Shown here: piece after piece, positions 19,377 through 28,800 of the stretch
Position numbering within the stretch: the stretch's first letter is position 1
Layout: every line of letters begins with the position of its first letter
Assembly: GCF_000284335.1 (NCBI RefSeq)
Contig: NC_017096.1
Coordinates: forward strand, 1,488,001 to 1,552,000
Source: Caldisericum exile AZM16c01
Lineage (GTDB): Bacteria; Caldisericota; Caldisericia; Caldisericales; Caldisericaceae
Direction: 5' to 3'
DNA: 64,000 nt
The notes under the pieces: generated by a model
Seen by the model: only the letters and a program-made list of their open reading frames with translations
What the model was told of the DNA's origin: nothing
Database searches by the model: none
Program-made: the position numbers and the translations under genes

Positions 19377-19377
19377 T
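19348..19377 (+). promoter_or_regulatory. promoter of the MoaD-like gene
   Basis: TTTACA (19348-19353), 18-bp spacer and TATAAT (19372-19377), ending eight bases before the ATG at 19386. The -10 box contains the stop codon of the DMT permease (TAA at 19374-19376). No Shine-Dalgarno sequence is present, so the transcript is probably leaderless. Confidence 0.65.
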
Positions 19378-19385
19378 AATTTACC

Positions 19386-19661
19386 ATGGCACACGTAAAG
19401 ATTAAGATGTATGCAACAATTAGAGAAAAGTTTAAAGAGGGCGAAGTTGAAATAGATGCAGAAACCGTAATTGATGCAATAAAAAAGATGGTTGAAAAGT
19501 ATCCCATTTTAAGAGATGAAGTGCTTAATGAAAATGGTTCCCTTAAAAACGACTATATATATTTACTTAACGGAAGAAATGTTGAATTCCTTGAAAAGGG
19601 CAACACCCCTCTAAAAGACGGCGATAAGATTTCAATTTTCCCCCCTGTTGCAGGTGGATAG
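19386..19661 (+). CDS. MoaD/ThiS-family sulfur carrier protein
   Basis: A 91-aa beta-grasp protein ending in Gly-Gly (ISIFPPVAGG), the tail that is adenylated and thiocarboxylated by an E1-like enzyme. Start KIKMYATIREKFKEGEVEID and the length fit MoaD, the small subunit of molybdopterin synthase, or a ThiS-like carrier. No MoaE, MoeB or thiF partner is in the window. A molybdopterin-binding oxidoreductase is encoded at 53771-54340, which makes the MoaD role reasonable. The gene follows the DMT permease but has its own promoter. Confidence 0.8.
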   Translation: MAHVKIKMYATIREKFKEGEVEIDAETVIDAIKKMVEKYPILRDEVLNENGSLKNDYIYLLNGRNVEFLEKGNTPLKDGDKISIFPPVAGG

Positions 19662-19704
19662 AAACATTTTTGGAAAGATTCCCCGAAAAGGTATCCTAAA
19701 AAAT

Positions 19705-20232
19705 TTATCCGTTATTTTCTAAATCTTCACCCTCCGCAAGGGCAGTCCACTTTTTTGCAAGTTCATCCCTACGTGGTTTGTAAACTACCTCATAAAAATA
19801 TCTTTGGGAAAGAAGAACGCCTTTATCATAACTTGAAACAATCATTAATGCCTCTTCCCATGCCTTGTCAAATTTTCCATTGAAGCGTCTTTCAATTTCT
19901 TTTGCAAAGTCTTCCTCTGTTTGAATTTCGTTTCCAATGATATAATAAGTTTTGCCATCCAATGTAACTGCGTAGGCAATTTCATCGCCGATGTTTTCCA
20001 CCTTGAAACTCTCTTGAATCTTTTTGATTTTATCTTCTGGAAGTTCGGTTTTTCCTATGACAACTTTTTCTGGAGGCTTTGCACCTTTCATCGCCTTGAA
20101 CCCTTTTTTGGCTGCAGCATAAAATATCGCACGATTCAACCCAAAACTCTTTGCTTCATGTATCGGCTTTCCTAGAACGTATGCTCTTGCCGCTTGAAGT
20201 GTTGCCATTACTTGAAACCTTCCAACTGCCAT
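19705..20232 (-). CDS. conserved-looking unknown protein, 175 aa
   Basis: Not recognised. It starts MAVGRFQVMATLQAARAYVLG after a good TAGGAGGTGAAG site, with no signal peptide or membrane segment. The N-terminal 60 residues are basic and helical (FYAAAKKGFKAMKGAK). The middle has a small beta-rich unit (EIAYAVTLDGKTYYIIGNE) and the C-terminus is charged (YKPRRDELAKKW). It is 30 bp downstream of the primase/ligase fusion and in the same direction, so probably co-transcribed. A DNA-binding or repair accessory role is a guess from context only. Confidence 0.6.
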   Translation of the reverse strand: MAVGRFQVMATLQAARAYVLGKPIHEAKSFGLNRAIFYAAAKKGFKAMKGAKPPEKVVIGKTELPEDKIKKIQESFKVENIGDEIAYAVTLDGKTYYIIGNEIQTEEDFAKEIERRFNGKFDKAWEEALMIVSSYDKGVLLSQRYFYEVVYKPRRDELAKKWTALAEGEDLENNG

Positions 20233-20262
20233 TCTTCACCTCCTAAATATTACATCTCTAAC

Positions 20263-21678
20263 TTATTTTGGCTTTATTTTTCGCCACCACTGCGTTGCAA
20301 TTGGTGCATCAAAGCCAACCTCGTATTTTGAATTAAGTTCCTTTATGACAATTCCCTCAAAGCCTTTTGATATTGCTTCTTTCAAGTGATTTTCAAGGTT
20401 TTCAACTTTAAAATACGGCAAAACAAAAATTGGAGGCAAAAATTCGATTGAGTTAAGCATTTCTTTGCGCTTTGATAAAGGAAGATTCCCTACAAACGTT
20501 CCTGCGTAAAAGATTACATCAAAGACATAAATAATTGGTGCAGCCTTGCCATTATTTGCAAACACTGATGGGACACCTCTTCTCCCAATAGTTGAATATA
20601 GTTCTGCATCAAGCATCGATTTATCAGGAAGATTCCTAAAAGATTCAAAGGGGATTACCTTGTTTAGTTTCTCTGTCCAATCGGGGTTTTTCTCAAGCCT
20701 GCGGCCAAAATAGTAAATTTTCCCATCGTTTTTAATAATTTGCAAGCGAAAGCCATCAACCTTGTATTCCCAAATCCAATTTCCAACAAGCACCTCTCCA
20801 AAGTATGGAATTGGTTGCATTGGGTAAACTGGACTACCTTCAAAGATAAGAGTTTGTTCGGTCGTAGATGCCATTTTTTGCTCTGAGTGTAATGATTGTT
20901 GGGAAGAGGGTGGTTTCTTGCTCAACTTTAAGGGTTCGTAAGATACCATTTCTTCTAAAATAACATAAGGTTTCTTTGAAAGGCTTTTTATAAAATCAAA
21001 GAGATTTTTATCGTTTCTTAAAGGAGTATTTACATAGAGAAATCTCGACACCCTGTGCGGGCGGTCTTTTGTTTCTGTCCCTTTTATGTTTTTGGTCCCT
21101 ATAACACGCCCAATACGTGGAAGATCATACATATTGTCAAGACGAACTTCATTTTTATGTAAAAGCGCTTTATACTCTGATCGCACATATTCTTCAAACC
21201 TTTGAAGTAGTTCAGTTATATATGTGCGGCTATCACTTGTTATAGGTATTGCCTCAATTTTAAAATAGAGCGCTGCGCCATTTCCTGTTGCTGCAATATG
21301 TGGCATTAAAAATCCCTTCTTTTCAAAATCCTCTGCAATCTTTGTTGCAACATCAACTGCTCTTTTTAGTTCATCATCATTTGAAGGATACTCCTTTTCC
21401 CTTATTGGGTCAAAATCAAGAGCAATGATTTGCACTTTTATGATATCTTCAGCCCTTGCAGATCCTTTAAAATTTGGCCTTCTTTCACGCAGGACTGTGT
21501 AAACATTGCTTTTGTCATTGTATTCCCTTGCAACGCTAACAAATTTTTCAACACCTTTTACGATTTTTACAATAGGATATACACCAACGTTTATAAGACG
21601 AATTTCGCTTTCATTTTCGTGAGAAAGTATTTCGTAAAAAAGCCTTACATCGCTTTCAATAAAATCAGTGTCTTCCAT
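20263..21678 (-). CDS. primase-polymerase / ATP-dependent DNA ligase fusion
   Basis: A 471-aa two-domain protein. Residues about 20-230 resemble an archaeo-eukaryotic-type primase: a metal-binding pair Asp88/Asp90 (IIALDFDP), ATGNGAALYF at 130-139 and RIGRVIGTKN at 188-197. A Ser/Gln-rich linker (256-275) leads to a ligase adenylation domain. This has motif I at Lys306 (EYKVDGFR), motif III Glu359 (LDAEL), IIIa (YVFDVIFY), IV (EGIVIK, 441-446) and V (WWRKIKPK, the very C-terminus). There is no OB-fold after motif V, unlike LigD or replicative ligases. ATG at 21678 is preferred over an upstream in-frame ATG whose codons contain promoter-like sequence. A repair or end-joining enzyme is likely; no Ku gene is present here. 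Confidence 0.82.
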   Translation of the reverse strand: MEDTDFIESDVRLFYEILSHENESEIRLINVGVYPIVKIVKGVEKFVSVAREYNDKSNVYTVLRERRPNFKGSARAEDIIKVQIIALDFDPIREKEYPSNDDELKRAVDVATKIAEDFEKKGFLMPHIAATGNGAALYFKIEAIPITSDSRTYITELLQRFEEYVRSEYKALLHKNEVRLDNMYDLPRIGRVIGTKNIKGTETKDRPHRVSRFLYVNTPLRNDKNLFDFIKSLSKKPYVILEEMVSYEPLKLSKKPPSSQQSLHSEQKMASTTEQTLIFEGSPVYPMQPIPYFGEVLVGNWIWEYKVDGFRLQIIKNDGKIYYFGRRLEKNPDWTEKLNKVIPFESFRNLPDKSMLDAELYSTIGRRGVPSVFANNGKAAPIIYVFDVIFYAGTFVGNLPLSKRKEMLNSIEFLPPIFVLPYFKVENLENHLKEAISKGFEGIVIKELNSKYEVGFDAPIATQWWRKIKPK

Positions 21679-21767
21679 AATTTCACTCTCTAAAAATATT
21701 ATCGCACAGGATTTAGAAATAAGAAAATTCAAACAGAGGAAGAAGCATTGTAAATTTTGTCTCCTCC

Positions 21768-22015
21768 CGTAAACTGAGCAATTCTTCGCTTACACTTCGG
21801 TGCGACAAAAAACCGTCACTTAGACAAATGTTGCGAGGAGAAATCTCCAAAACTTGAGGGAGAAACAAACTTCCTCAGCACTCCCCATATAACATGGTCA
21901 TCCCGAACGAATGTGAGGGACCCCCGCCTTTTCAGGGGGAGTTAGAGGGGGAGTCTTGTTAATCCCCCTCTAAATTAAGTATTCCTCGCCTTCGGCTTTG
22001 GAACGACTTTTAATT
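21768..22015. repeat. intergenic mosaic repeat, unit R2
   Basis: Contains CATCCCGAACGAATGTGAGG and CCTTTTCAGGGGGAG segments and the hairpin TTAGAGGGGG-N12-CCCCCTCTAA (21942-21951 and 21964-21973), then a CTCGCCTTCGGCTTTGGAA segment. The same modules occur at 29205-29421, 54535-55075 and 61672-61785. The rest of the 21679-22190 gap holds the 99-bp repeat and a terminator; no gene. Confidence 0.75.
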
Positions 22016-22035
22016 GTAGCGCCGAAATTACTTTG

Positions 22036-22134
22036 TTATAAGTCTTTTAGGTTTAGAAAAAAGTTAGAAGCAAGTTAGTCAAGGTCTCAACTATAAATTT
22101 GAAAAAACTCCCTTTTTGTAAATTTTGAGAATTT
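22036..22134. repeat. 99-bp direct repeat, copy 1
   Basis: Matches 28801-28900 with a single A inserted in the second copy. It starts TTATAAGTCTTTTAGG and ends TTTTGAGAATTT. The upstream flanks of both copies also share degenerate CTTACACTTC and GCGAC segments. Each copy lies just downstream of a minus-strand gene (22191-25418 and 28899-29105). Confidence 0.85.
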
Positions 22135-22144
22135 GGTAATTAAA

Positions 22145-22173
22145 ATCTGGCAGGAGAGAGCCTCCTGCCAGAT
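22145..22173 (-). terminator. terminator of the NHL/cohesin gene
   Basis: Perfect 11-bp inverted repeat (ATCTGGCAGGA/TCCTGCCAGAT) with a 7-nt loop, followed on the minus strand by TTTTAATT, 17 bp after the stop at 22191. Confidence 0.8.
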
Positions 22174-22190
22174 ACTTATTGAGTAAGTCC

Positions 22191-25100
22191 TTACGGCGCT
22201 GGATAAGTAATCGTTATCGTCTTGGTTGCCCCATCCCAATCAACCTTTGCACCAAGATTCTCGGTAACAAACCTTAGCGGAAGCATAGTTCTTCCATTAA
22301 TTATCTCTGGCATTACTTTATGGTTTGTATCATCAATCCACTTAGTAACACCGTTTACTTTCGCCTGAGGTTTACCAATCCACAGTTCTATGGTTTTATC
22401 GCCCAAAACAATAGTCACTTTTTTCGTAGTTCCATCCCAGGATATTGATCCGCCTATTGCCTCGATGATTGCCCTAATTGGGACAAGCGTACGTGAGTTC
22501 TTAATAACTGGAGGGGAATCAAGTGCTCCTGGTGTGTCGTTAACCGTAAATGTGGTTGACCCAATTTGTAGGACAATGACTGTTGATGTCTTTAGGTAAA
22601 CAGTTCTTGTTATTTTGTTTGAAATGCCGTACTTATTAGTAGAAACAATCGTAATTGTATTTGCACCTTCCCTTAAAATTATGCTATAGGCAAATCTGCC
22701 ATCGCTTCCAACGGTTATCTTTGAATTATTAATCGTAACTGCACAGCCTGGATCTGTCTTTCCTGTAATGTAAAAACTTGAATCCTTAACTGTAATTCCA
22801 TCTGCAAAATCAACAGTAAGAGTTGGTGGCACAGGGTTATAAACAGTTATCGTAGAAGGATTTGCTTCAGTTTTTATAACGCCTAGTTTACTGTTATAGA
22901 AGGTAACATCGGTTGGCACAATGTTTGAATCACCTTCTGAAACTCCTGTGAATGTAATTCTTATTAGGCTTCCTGTGGCAGTAACGCCACTAACTTTACC
23001 TTCAAGAGAATAGCCAACAATAATTGTCCCTGCCTTGTCATGATTTTCAAGGAATACTGCATTGCTCCCGAGATTAAAGACAGGTTCAACTTTCGAGACT
23101 TTCAGTTTTGCACTATCATATGAAATTGTAATAGCTAATCCATAAAGGTCATCTGCCTTTTCAACCGATAGATCGATAGTCCCTGTACTGCCAAGCGGAA
23201 CTTTATCTCCTACGAAACTAACCTTAACAGGCGGAACTTCGGGAGTGAAGATTGAAATCGTAACAGATTTTGACAGATTTGGTAAACCTGTAGAAGTAAA
23301 TGTCAAGGTAACTGTGCCACCTTCCTCTGAGCCTGCAGTCATAGGAACACCTACTGAAATAGGTATTAAAATCATATCATTAGATTTTACTGAAACAGTA
23401 TTTGTGTTAACTGTGAAAGTCCAAGTTGATGGAAGATTGTTTTCAACTTTTACTGAGTAAGAATCATCTGTTTTGCCTATGTTTTCTATCGCTACATTAA
23501 AGTTTAAAGTATCTCCCGCCTTGACTTTTACATCGGAAACAGAACTTCTAACAGCAAAATCGAATTGAGATACCTGAGGTGCAGTTTCTGAAAGAATTCT
23601 TACCACATTGTGGAAACAATCTGCAACAAGAATCTTACCATCTTTAGTTAAACTAAGCATTGCCGGTTCATAAAATTCCCTTTCGGTAGACCACAAAAGA
23701 TCAAAAGTATCTCCTTTAAAAGCTTGAAGCCTACCGTTCTCAGTATCTGCTACGATAATATTCCCAGAATTATCAACCACAACTCCATAAGGAACCCAGA
23801 ATTTACCAGTTGATCTTCCACCACCACCAAAAGAGCCCTTAAGTTTTTGAGAGGAATCATAAACATATACTTTGTTATCATCAGTTGTAGTAATGTAGAA
23901 GTTTCCGTTTTTATCAACATAAAGTCCAACAGGTGCGTGTGCAGGTGAAAATTGACTTAACAAAGTACCATCTGACTTAAAACCGACAACTGTCTGTGTT
24001 CCATTACTTGCAACCCATATGTTTTGAGATGAGTCCACTGCAACACCAAAAACGTTGGAAACCTTGCCTACCCCAATTTTTGTTACGAAATTGAAGTTTT
24101 CATCAAATTTAGCAACATAGTCACCAAGACCCACGTAAATGCTACCGTTGTGATCAGATGCAATACCACCAATTGCTTTGAATGGTTCCTTGTCGCTTAT
24201 TCCTTTTATTGCCTTAATAAATTTTCCATCAGGAGTAAAAATGTCAACTTCGCCCACATCATTAAAATTAGTCCAACTTGTAACCCAAATGTTACCCTTT
24301 GAATCTTCACAGGCAGCCCAAGGGTTAATAAGTCGTCCTTTGGTTGATTCATTAAAGTCAACTTTCCTTACAAAATTACCCTTAGAATCGAATTGAGTAA
24401 GTCTTATTCCAACAGGATATCCAAAAGGATTTCCGGGATTATAGAAATAGCCGGAGTCAATTACAAAAACATTGCCGTTATCGTCAACAGCAAAACCACC
24501 TGGAGTAAGAAAGGTTCCATTAGGTTGAGGAATCTTTGTTGCATTGTCTCCAAATTTCATAAGGAACTTACCTGTTGAGTCAAATTTCTGAACACAGGCA
24601 TGTTTCTTAGAGCCGAGTCCCCTATCAAGGACATAAATATTGCCTTGCTTGTCAACAGAGATGTCAAACGGATATACAAATTGTTCATCGTTTGTGCCAG
24701 CACTTCCAAATTTGAGTAAGGTTTTACCAGTACTATCAAGCTTATAGACAACAGATGAACGCATGTCAACCACATAAAGATTGTTTAAAGAATCAACACA
24801 CATACCGCCAGGTGCAACAACATCGGTTTGAAGAACTGCTTTGAAATTCCCATTAGTGTCAAATACTTGAATTCTTCCATTCAATTGATCCGATACATAA
24901 ACATTTCCAGAAGAATCCACCGCAATACCAGAAGGGCCATTAAATTGTCCGTTTCCGGACCCTTCAGTTCCTACATTAAAGATCCACTTTCCGTTTTTAT
25001 CAAATTTTGCAAAGTAATTATTGAAGAAATCTGCGATATAGAAATTTCCGTCTTTATCCACAGCAACATCTACAGGATATTGGAGTTTTCCTTCACCATA

Positions 25101-25418
25101 TCCCAGTTTTCCAAATGTCAAAATGTTATAAAGATTTTTATCAAGAACATGAACTCTTCCGTAGCTTGTATCAAGTACAACAAGATTCCCATCTGGAGTA
25201 GAAGTCATTCCTTGCATCGGGAAAGAAAGATCGCTTTTATAATCGCTTTCATAAGTATTTGCCGTATGTAAAGCAAATGCACCAATGTAATCGTCGGGAA
25301 GTATCCCAATAACTCCAACTTGATACAGAGGTTTCGTATCAGCCCTTACAGGAACTACAGACGATACGCTTGCAAGCATTAATGCAATGCAAATTAAAAG
25401 TGAGATTATCCTCTTCAT
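22191..25418 (-). CDS. secreted NHL-repeat protein with cohesin and stalk domains
   Basis: A 1,075-aa exported protein with a signal peptide (MKRIISLLICIALMLASVSS). Residues about 30-640 are a run of NHL beta-propeller repeats (recurring VDxxGNxYVxD, for example VAVDKDGNFYIADFFNN). A CARDB/NEW3-like domain follows (VKVKAGDTLNFNVAIENIG), then a cohesin domain (about residues 755-885; LYGLAITISYDSAKLKVSKV and TGSLIRITFTGV), a small Ig domain and a copper-amine-oxidase-N-type stalk (NSRTLVPIRAIIEAIGG, NGRTMLPLRFVTENLG). Start has GGAAGGGGTGAG. It is 16 bp downstream of a subtilase with a dockerin, so the pair may bind each other at the cell surface. Confidence 0.85.
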   Translation of the reverse strand: MKRIISLLICIALMLASVSSVVPVRADTKPLYQVGVIGILPDDYIGAFALHTANTYESDYKSDLSFPMQGMTSTPDGNLVVLDTSYGRVHVLDKNLYNILTFGKLGYGEGKLQYPVDVAVDKDGNFYIADFFNNYFAKFDKNGKWIFNVGTEGSGNGQFNGPSGIAVDSSGNVYVSDQLNGRIQVFDTNGNFKAVLQTDVVAPGGMCVDSLNNLYVVDMRSSVVYKLDSTGKTLLKFGSAGTNDEQFVYPFDISVDKQGNIYVLDRGLGSKKHACVQKFDSTGKFLMKFGDNATKIPQPNGTFLTPGGFAVDDNGNVFVIDSGYFYNPGNPFGYPVGIRLTQFDSKGNFVRKVDFNESTKGRLINPWAACEDSKGNIWVTSWTNFNDVGEVDIFTPDGKFIKAIKGISDKEPFKAIGGIASDHNGSIYVGLGDYVAKFDENFNFVTKIGVGKVSNVFGVAVDSSQNIWVASNGTQTVVGFKSDGTLLSQFSPAHAPVGLYVDKNGNFYITTTDDNKVYVYDSSQKLKGSFGGGGRSTGKFWVPYGVVVDNSGNIIVADTENGRLQAFKGDTFDLLWSTEREFYEPAMLSLTKDGKILVADCFHNVVRILSETAPQVSQFDFAVRSSVSDVKVKAGDTLNFNVAIENIGKTDDSYSVKVENNLPSTWTFTVNTNTVSVKSNDMILIPISVGVPMTAGSEEGGTVTLTFTSTGLPNLSKSVTISIFTPEVPPVKVSFVGDKVPLGSTGTIDLSVEKADDLYGLAITISYDSAKLKVSKVEPVFNLGSNAVFLENHDKAGTIIVGYSLEGKVSGVTATGSLIRITFTGVSEGDSNIVPTDVTFYNSKLGVIKTEANPSTITVYNPVPPTLTVDFADGITVKDSSFYITGKTDPGCAVTINNSKITVGSDGRFAYSIILREGANTITIVSTNKYGISNKITRTVYLKTSTVIVLQIGSTTFTVNDTPGALDSPPVIKNSRTLVPIRAIIEAIGGSISWDGTTKKVTIVLGDKTIELWIGKPQAKVNGVTKWIDDTNHKVMPEIINGRTMLPLRFVTENLGAKVDWDGATKTITITYPAP

Positions 25419-25434
25419 TGTTTCTCACCCCTTC

Positions 25435-28400
25435 CTATGGGTATGTCTCCCCAAAGTGGGAGAGCAATATAACTAAATCTTTTCCATCAATTATGCCATC
25501 CATATTGAAATCGGCAAGTGGCAAATAATTCAAGTCTTTTGGCTCTGTCCCAAATGCTTGCTTAAAGAGCGCAAGATCAGAATCGTTAACCTTCTTATCC
25601 CTATTAAGGTCCCATGGTTTTTCGGCCTTATTAATTTTAATTTGTGTTGGCAAGAATACAGAGAAGATGCTATTTCCGTTTGCATTAGTTATATTAGATT
25701 CCTTAAAACCTACCTGCGTTGTACCTGGAATTTTTCCTCTAAGCGCAAATGAGACCAAACTGACATTTCCTTTAAGTTCGTGACCCTGTTTGAACTTGAT
25801 ATTAACAAAAATTTCACCTGTAAGGTTGTCAACTTTGAGCGAATAAGAATCAATATCATCAGTCTTCAAAGAACTTCCAAGTGCAACATTTTCTGCCTTT
25901 GTAATGTTGGCATTAAAAGATATTACAGTGCTGAGTGAAGATACAGCATCCCTTAGAGAAGCATTCAAAATAGCGTTGGATGTTTCTTCCTGGGCAATAG
26001 TTTGTTTATCAAGCAAAATCAAACAGGAGTTTTGGGGTGAATTTTGAACTTCGAAATCTCCTTCGACAGTTGCGGTGTCTTCAATGATAGGATTCTGCTG
26101 GTCATTATTGGATTCTACAACTGCAATCTGCCACTTGTATTTTCCATCCTTTAGGAAGTAATTACCGTATATGTCTCTTCCATCCCATGAAAAACTATAG
26201 TGGCCAAGGAAAAGCAAGGACCTATCGTATATTACTCCGAGCGTATTTCCATTAAGATCTTTTACCCTTATCTCAACTTGATCTATGATGTTTGAACTTT
26301 CCGGTCTTTCGTTAGGTTCCGCTGGAGGAATTATAGAGCCAGAGCCAAACGCAAAGGTAAAGTCAATTTTATTACTTCCAACCTTAAGAACATTTGAGGA
26401 CGTGTTAACATCATAGAGTTTTTCAGGTATCTCAACATCTCCATTCCAGATTATAAACGGAACATGTAGTTTTGTTTGTCCGTTATCAAACCAAACAAGT
26501 CCTTCGTGAGGTCCTTTTGAAAGTTTTGAATTATCAACCGAAAAAGTGAGCGTTACTGTAGAAGATTGACCTTGTGCAATTGTAACCTTTGATGGATTTA
26601 TGTTTACCGTTAAACCCGAACTATTTCCAAGAGTAAATTCTGAAGAAACCGAGAACGTTTGATTAGTACCACTTACATTTTTGATTGTTAAAGTAACTGG
26701 TGTTAGCTTATCTGTTTTCACTAAAATATCATACGGCTTAATAGTTGCAGGAGTACTTATTGCACTTGCAATATTCAATCGTCCTGAACCTTGCAAAAGC
26801 CATGTTATAGTTTCGTTATTTTGATAGTTTTTGAGTACAACTGCCGTATTCATTAATGCAGCCTTTATATCTTCAGAGGTAAAATCAGGATGTACTTGTT
26901 TAAAGAGGGCAATCGCACCTGCAACATGTGGTGCCGCCATTGAAGTGCCATTCCAACTTGCATATGCACCGCCAGGAATCGTGGAATATATTGCAACACC
27001 AGGTGCTGCAATCTCTGGCTTGAAGTAGAAGTCAGATGAAGGTCCCATCGAACTAAACGAGGCGATTGTACCAAGATTAGAAACATCATTAAACTTTATT
27101 TTCAATCCTTTGTTAATTAGGTCCTTAATAAAAAGACCATCACTTTGAGTAACGAATATCGCAGGAATATACTCTTTCTTTTCATCTCCTGCTTGCACAT
27201 TAAAAGTAGGGGACACAATTCCAGGCATGTTATTATAAATAATGATGCCCACTGCCCCTGCTGCCTTCGCATTTAAATCTTTATCTCTAAAATATATTGC
27301 ATTTGGGCCTAAAGGACCACGAGAAACAAGAGCAATCTTACCTTTAACATCTACACCTTCAAAGTCAGATGGCCTTCCATAGCCACATACAACAACTTCA
27401 AACTGCTGGTCTTTTGGAAATGCTGGTGAAAGGTCTGCATAATTCCCAAGAATAATACTCTGCCCCTCGGGAACGGTTGGAGAAACTATATTTATTGCAG
27501 GATGAATGCCATCATCAGATGCAGCAACAGAGAGTACCTTTCTTGCTCCTGATGGTGAACCTAATGGATACGGCTTTGTTTGGCATCTTGCGCCTTGGTT
27601 TCCAGCTGAAATTGAAGAAAGAACTCCAGCATCAGCCGCTGTGTCAAAGGCTTTGTTTTCGGGGTCTTCAGGATCGGAAGTTCCAAGGCTAGCTGAGCCA
27701 AAAGAAAGGTTTGCAACGTTTGCCCCATCCTTTACTGCCCTTTCGATACCTGCAATGATATTTTCCGTTGAAGCGTTTCTGCTCCCACCTGCAACTATCT
27801 TGTATGCAAGGATTTTTGCCTTTGGAGCAACACCTTTTATCTTTCCATCTGCTGCTGCAATGCCCGCAACATGAGTGCCATGACCATTCGAATCCATTGG
27901 ATCTGGGTCTTTATCCCCAAAATCGTAACCACCAATGACCTTGTAATTTGGTCCAAAACCACCTCCTAAATCAGGGTGGGTATAGTCAACACCTGTATCA
28001 ATTATTGCAATAACTATCCCGGTCCCGTCAACAGGATTTCCCTTCGCATCTTTTATTTGCTGCCAAACATTAGTTGCGCCAATTACAGAATTGCTTACAT
28101 CATCAGAAACTGTGTAAGTTTTGCTTGGATAAATTTTCCTTACAAGGTCAAGTTTTGAAATTCTCTCAAGGTCGGCTCCTCTTATAGAAAGCGCAAAACC
28201 ATTGTAGGTATACTGATATCTATACCCAAGTTTAGCATCCGGAGAGACGTTCTTGATTTGTCTAAAAAGTTCAATCTGCTTCTCCGTGAGCATTTTTTCA
28301 TAGTCGCTAGTTGACAAACCTCTTCCAAGAGAAAGAAGTGTTGGTTCGTTCTTTTTTCTTAACGAGTAAGTGATTACAGGATCGTCTTTCAACTCTACAA

Positions 28401-28560
28401 TAACATTTACATAATCATTTGTTGTAAGTTGTTCGGCAGTAAACTTGTTCGACAGTTTCGGTGCTTCTGTAGCAAATGTACGAGAAGGAGAAATTTTAAG
28501 AATAGATCCTACAAAAAGCACCACAAGTAAACATGCTAACAGTTTTTTACTTACTTTCAT
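25435..28560 (-). CDS. secreted subtilase with cohesin-like and dockerin modules
   Basis: A 1,041-aa exported S8 peptidase. Signal peptide (MKVSKKLLACLLVVLFVGSI), I9-type propeptide (VNVIVELKDDPV, to about residue 150), then catalytic Asp188 (AIIDTGVDYTHP), His227 (GHGTHVAG) and Ser540 (NGTSMAAPHV), with a PA insert (KAAGAVGIIIYNN). Beyond it are a fibronectin-like domain and a FlgD-like Ig unit (FSWDGRDIYGNYF). A cohesin-like domain follows (LSTVISFNANITKAENVAL), and the last 65 residues form a dockerin with two EF-hand-like calcium loops (DLNRDKKVNDSDL and DFNMDGIIDGKDL). Start has AAAGGAGG. It is the first gene of the operon with the cohesin-bearing NHL protein. Confidence 0.88.
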   Translation of the reverse strand: MKVSKKLLACLLVVLFVGSILKISPSRTFATEAPKLSNKFTAEQLTTNDYVNVIVELKDDPVITYSLRKKNEPTLLSLGRGLSTSDYEKMLTEKQIELFRQIKNVSPDAKLGYRYQYTYNGFALSIRGADLERISKLDLVRKIYPSKTYTVSDDVSNSVIGATNVWQQIKDAKGNPVDGTGIVIAIIDTGVDYTHPDLGGGFGPNYKVIGGYDFGDKDPDPMDSNGHGTHVAGIAAADGKIKGVAPKAKILAYKIVAGGSRNASTENIIAGIERAVKDGANVANLSFGSASLGTSDPEDPENKAFDTAADAGVLSSISAGNQGARCQTKPYPLGSPSGARKVLSVAASDDGIHPAINIVSPTVPEGQSIILGNYADLSPAFPKDQQFEVVVCGYGRPSDFEGVDVKGKIALVSRGPLGPNAIYFRDKDLNAKAAGAVGIIIYNNMPGIVSPTFNVQAGDEKKEYIPAIFVTQSDGLFIKDLINKGLKIKFNDVSNLGTIASFSSMGPSSDFYFKPEIAAPGVAIYSTIPGGAYASWNGTSMAAPHVAGAIALFKQVHPDFTSEDIKAALMNTAVVLKNYQNNETITWLLQGSGRLNIASAISTPATIKPYDILVKTDKLTPVTLTIKNVSGTNQTFSVSSEFTLGNSSGLTVNINPSKVTIAQGQSSTVTLTFSVDNSKLSKGPHEGLVWFDNGQTKLHVPFIIWNGDVEIPEKLYDVNTSSNVLKVGSNKIDFTFAFGSGSIIPPAEPNERPESSNIIDQVEIRVKDLNGNTLGVIYDRSLLFLGHYSFSWDGRDIYGNYFLKDGKYKWQIAVVESNNDQQNPIIEDTATVEGDFEVQNSPQNSCLILLDKQTIAQEETSNAILNASLRDAVSSLSTVISFNANITKAENVALGSSLKTDDIDSYSLKVDNLTGEIFVNIKFKQGHELKGNVSLVSFALRGKIPGTTQVGFKESNITNANGNSIFSVFLPTQIKINKAEKPWDLNRDKKVNDSDLALFKQAFGTEPKDLNYLPLADFNMDGIIDGKDLVILLSHFGETYP

Positions 28561-28584
28561 GTTTCCTCCTTTCCTTTTTCAAAA

Positions 28585-28612
28585 ATTATACGAAAAACAC
28601 AAAAAATACCAA
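28585..28612 (-). promoter_or_regulatory. promoter of the subtilase/NHL operon
   Basis: On the minus strand TTGGTA (28607-28612), a 16-bp spacer and TATAAT (28585-28590), 24 bases before the start at 28560. The remainder of 28613-28798 shows no gene. Confidence 0.65.
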
Positions 28613-28800
28613 GAGATTTCAGAAATAACAATTTCAAAATTTCTTTCTCAATTGATTATCATTTCGCACCATTATAAGAAATTTACTCATTAAGTAGAGA
28701 ATGTGGTCGAACCTTCATAAGTAACAAAAAACTAAACGAATGATATACCTCACTTACACTTCTGCGCGACCAAAGAACTGTCTTTCTCCAAATGACTTTA

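Noticed and set aside
24393-25271. Plus-strand ORFs opposite the NHL-repeat gene
   Set aside because: They follow the period of the NHL repeats on the other strand and have no start signals.
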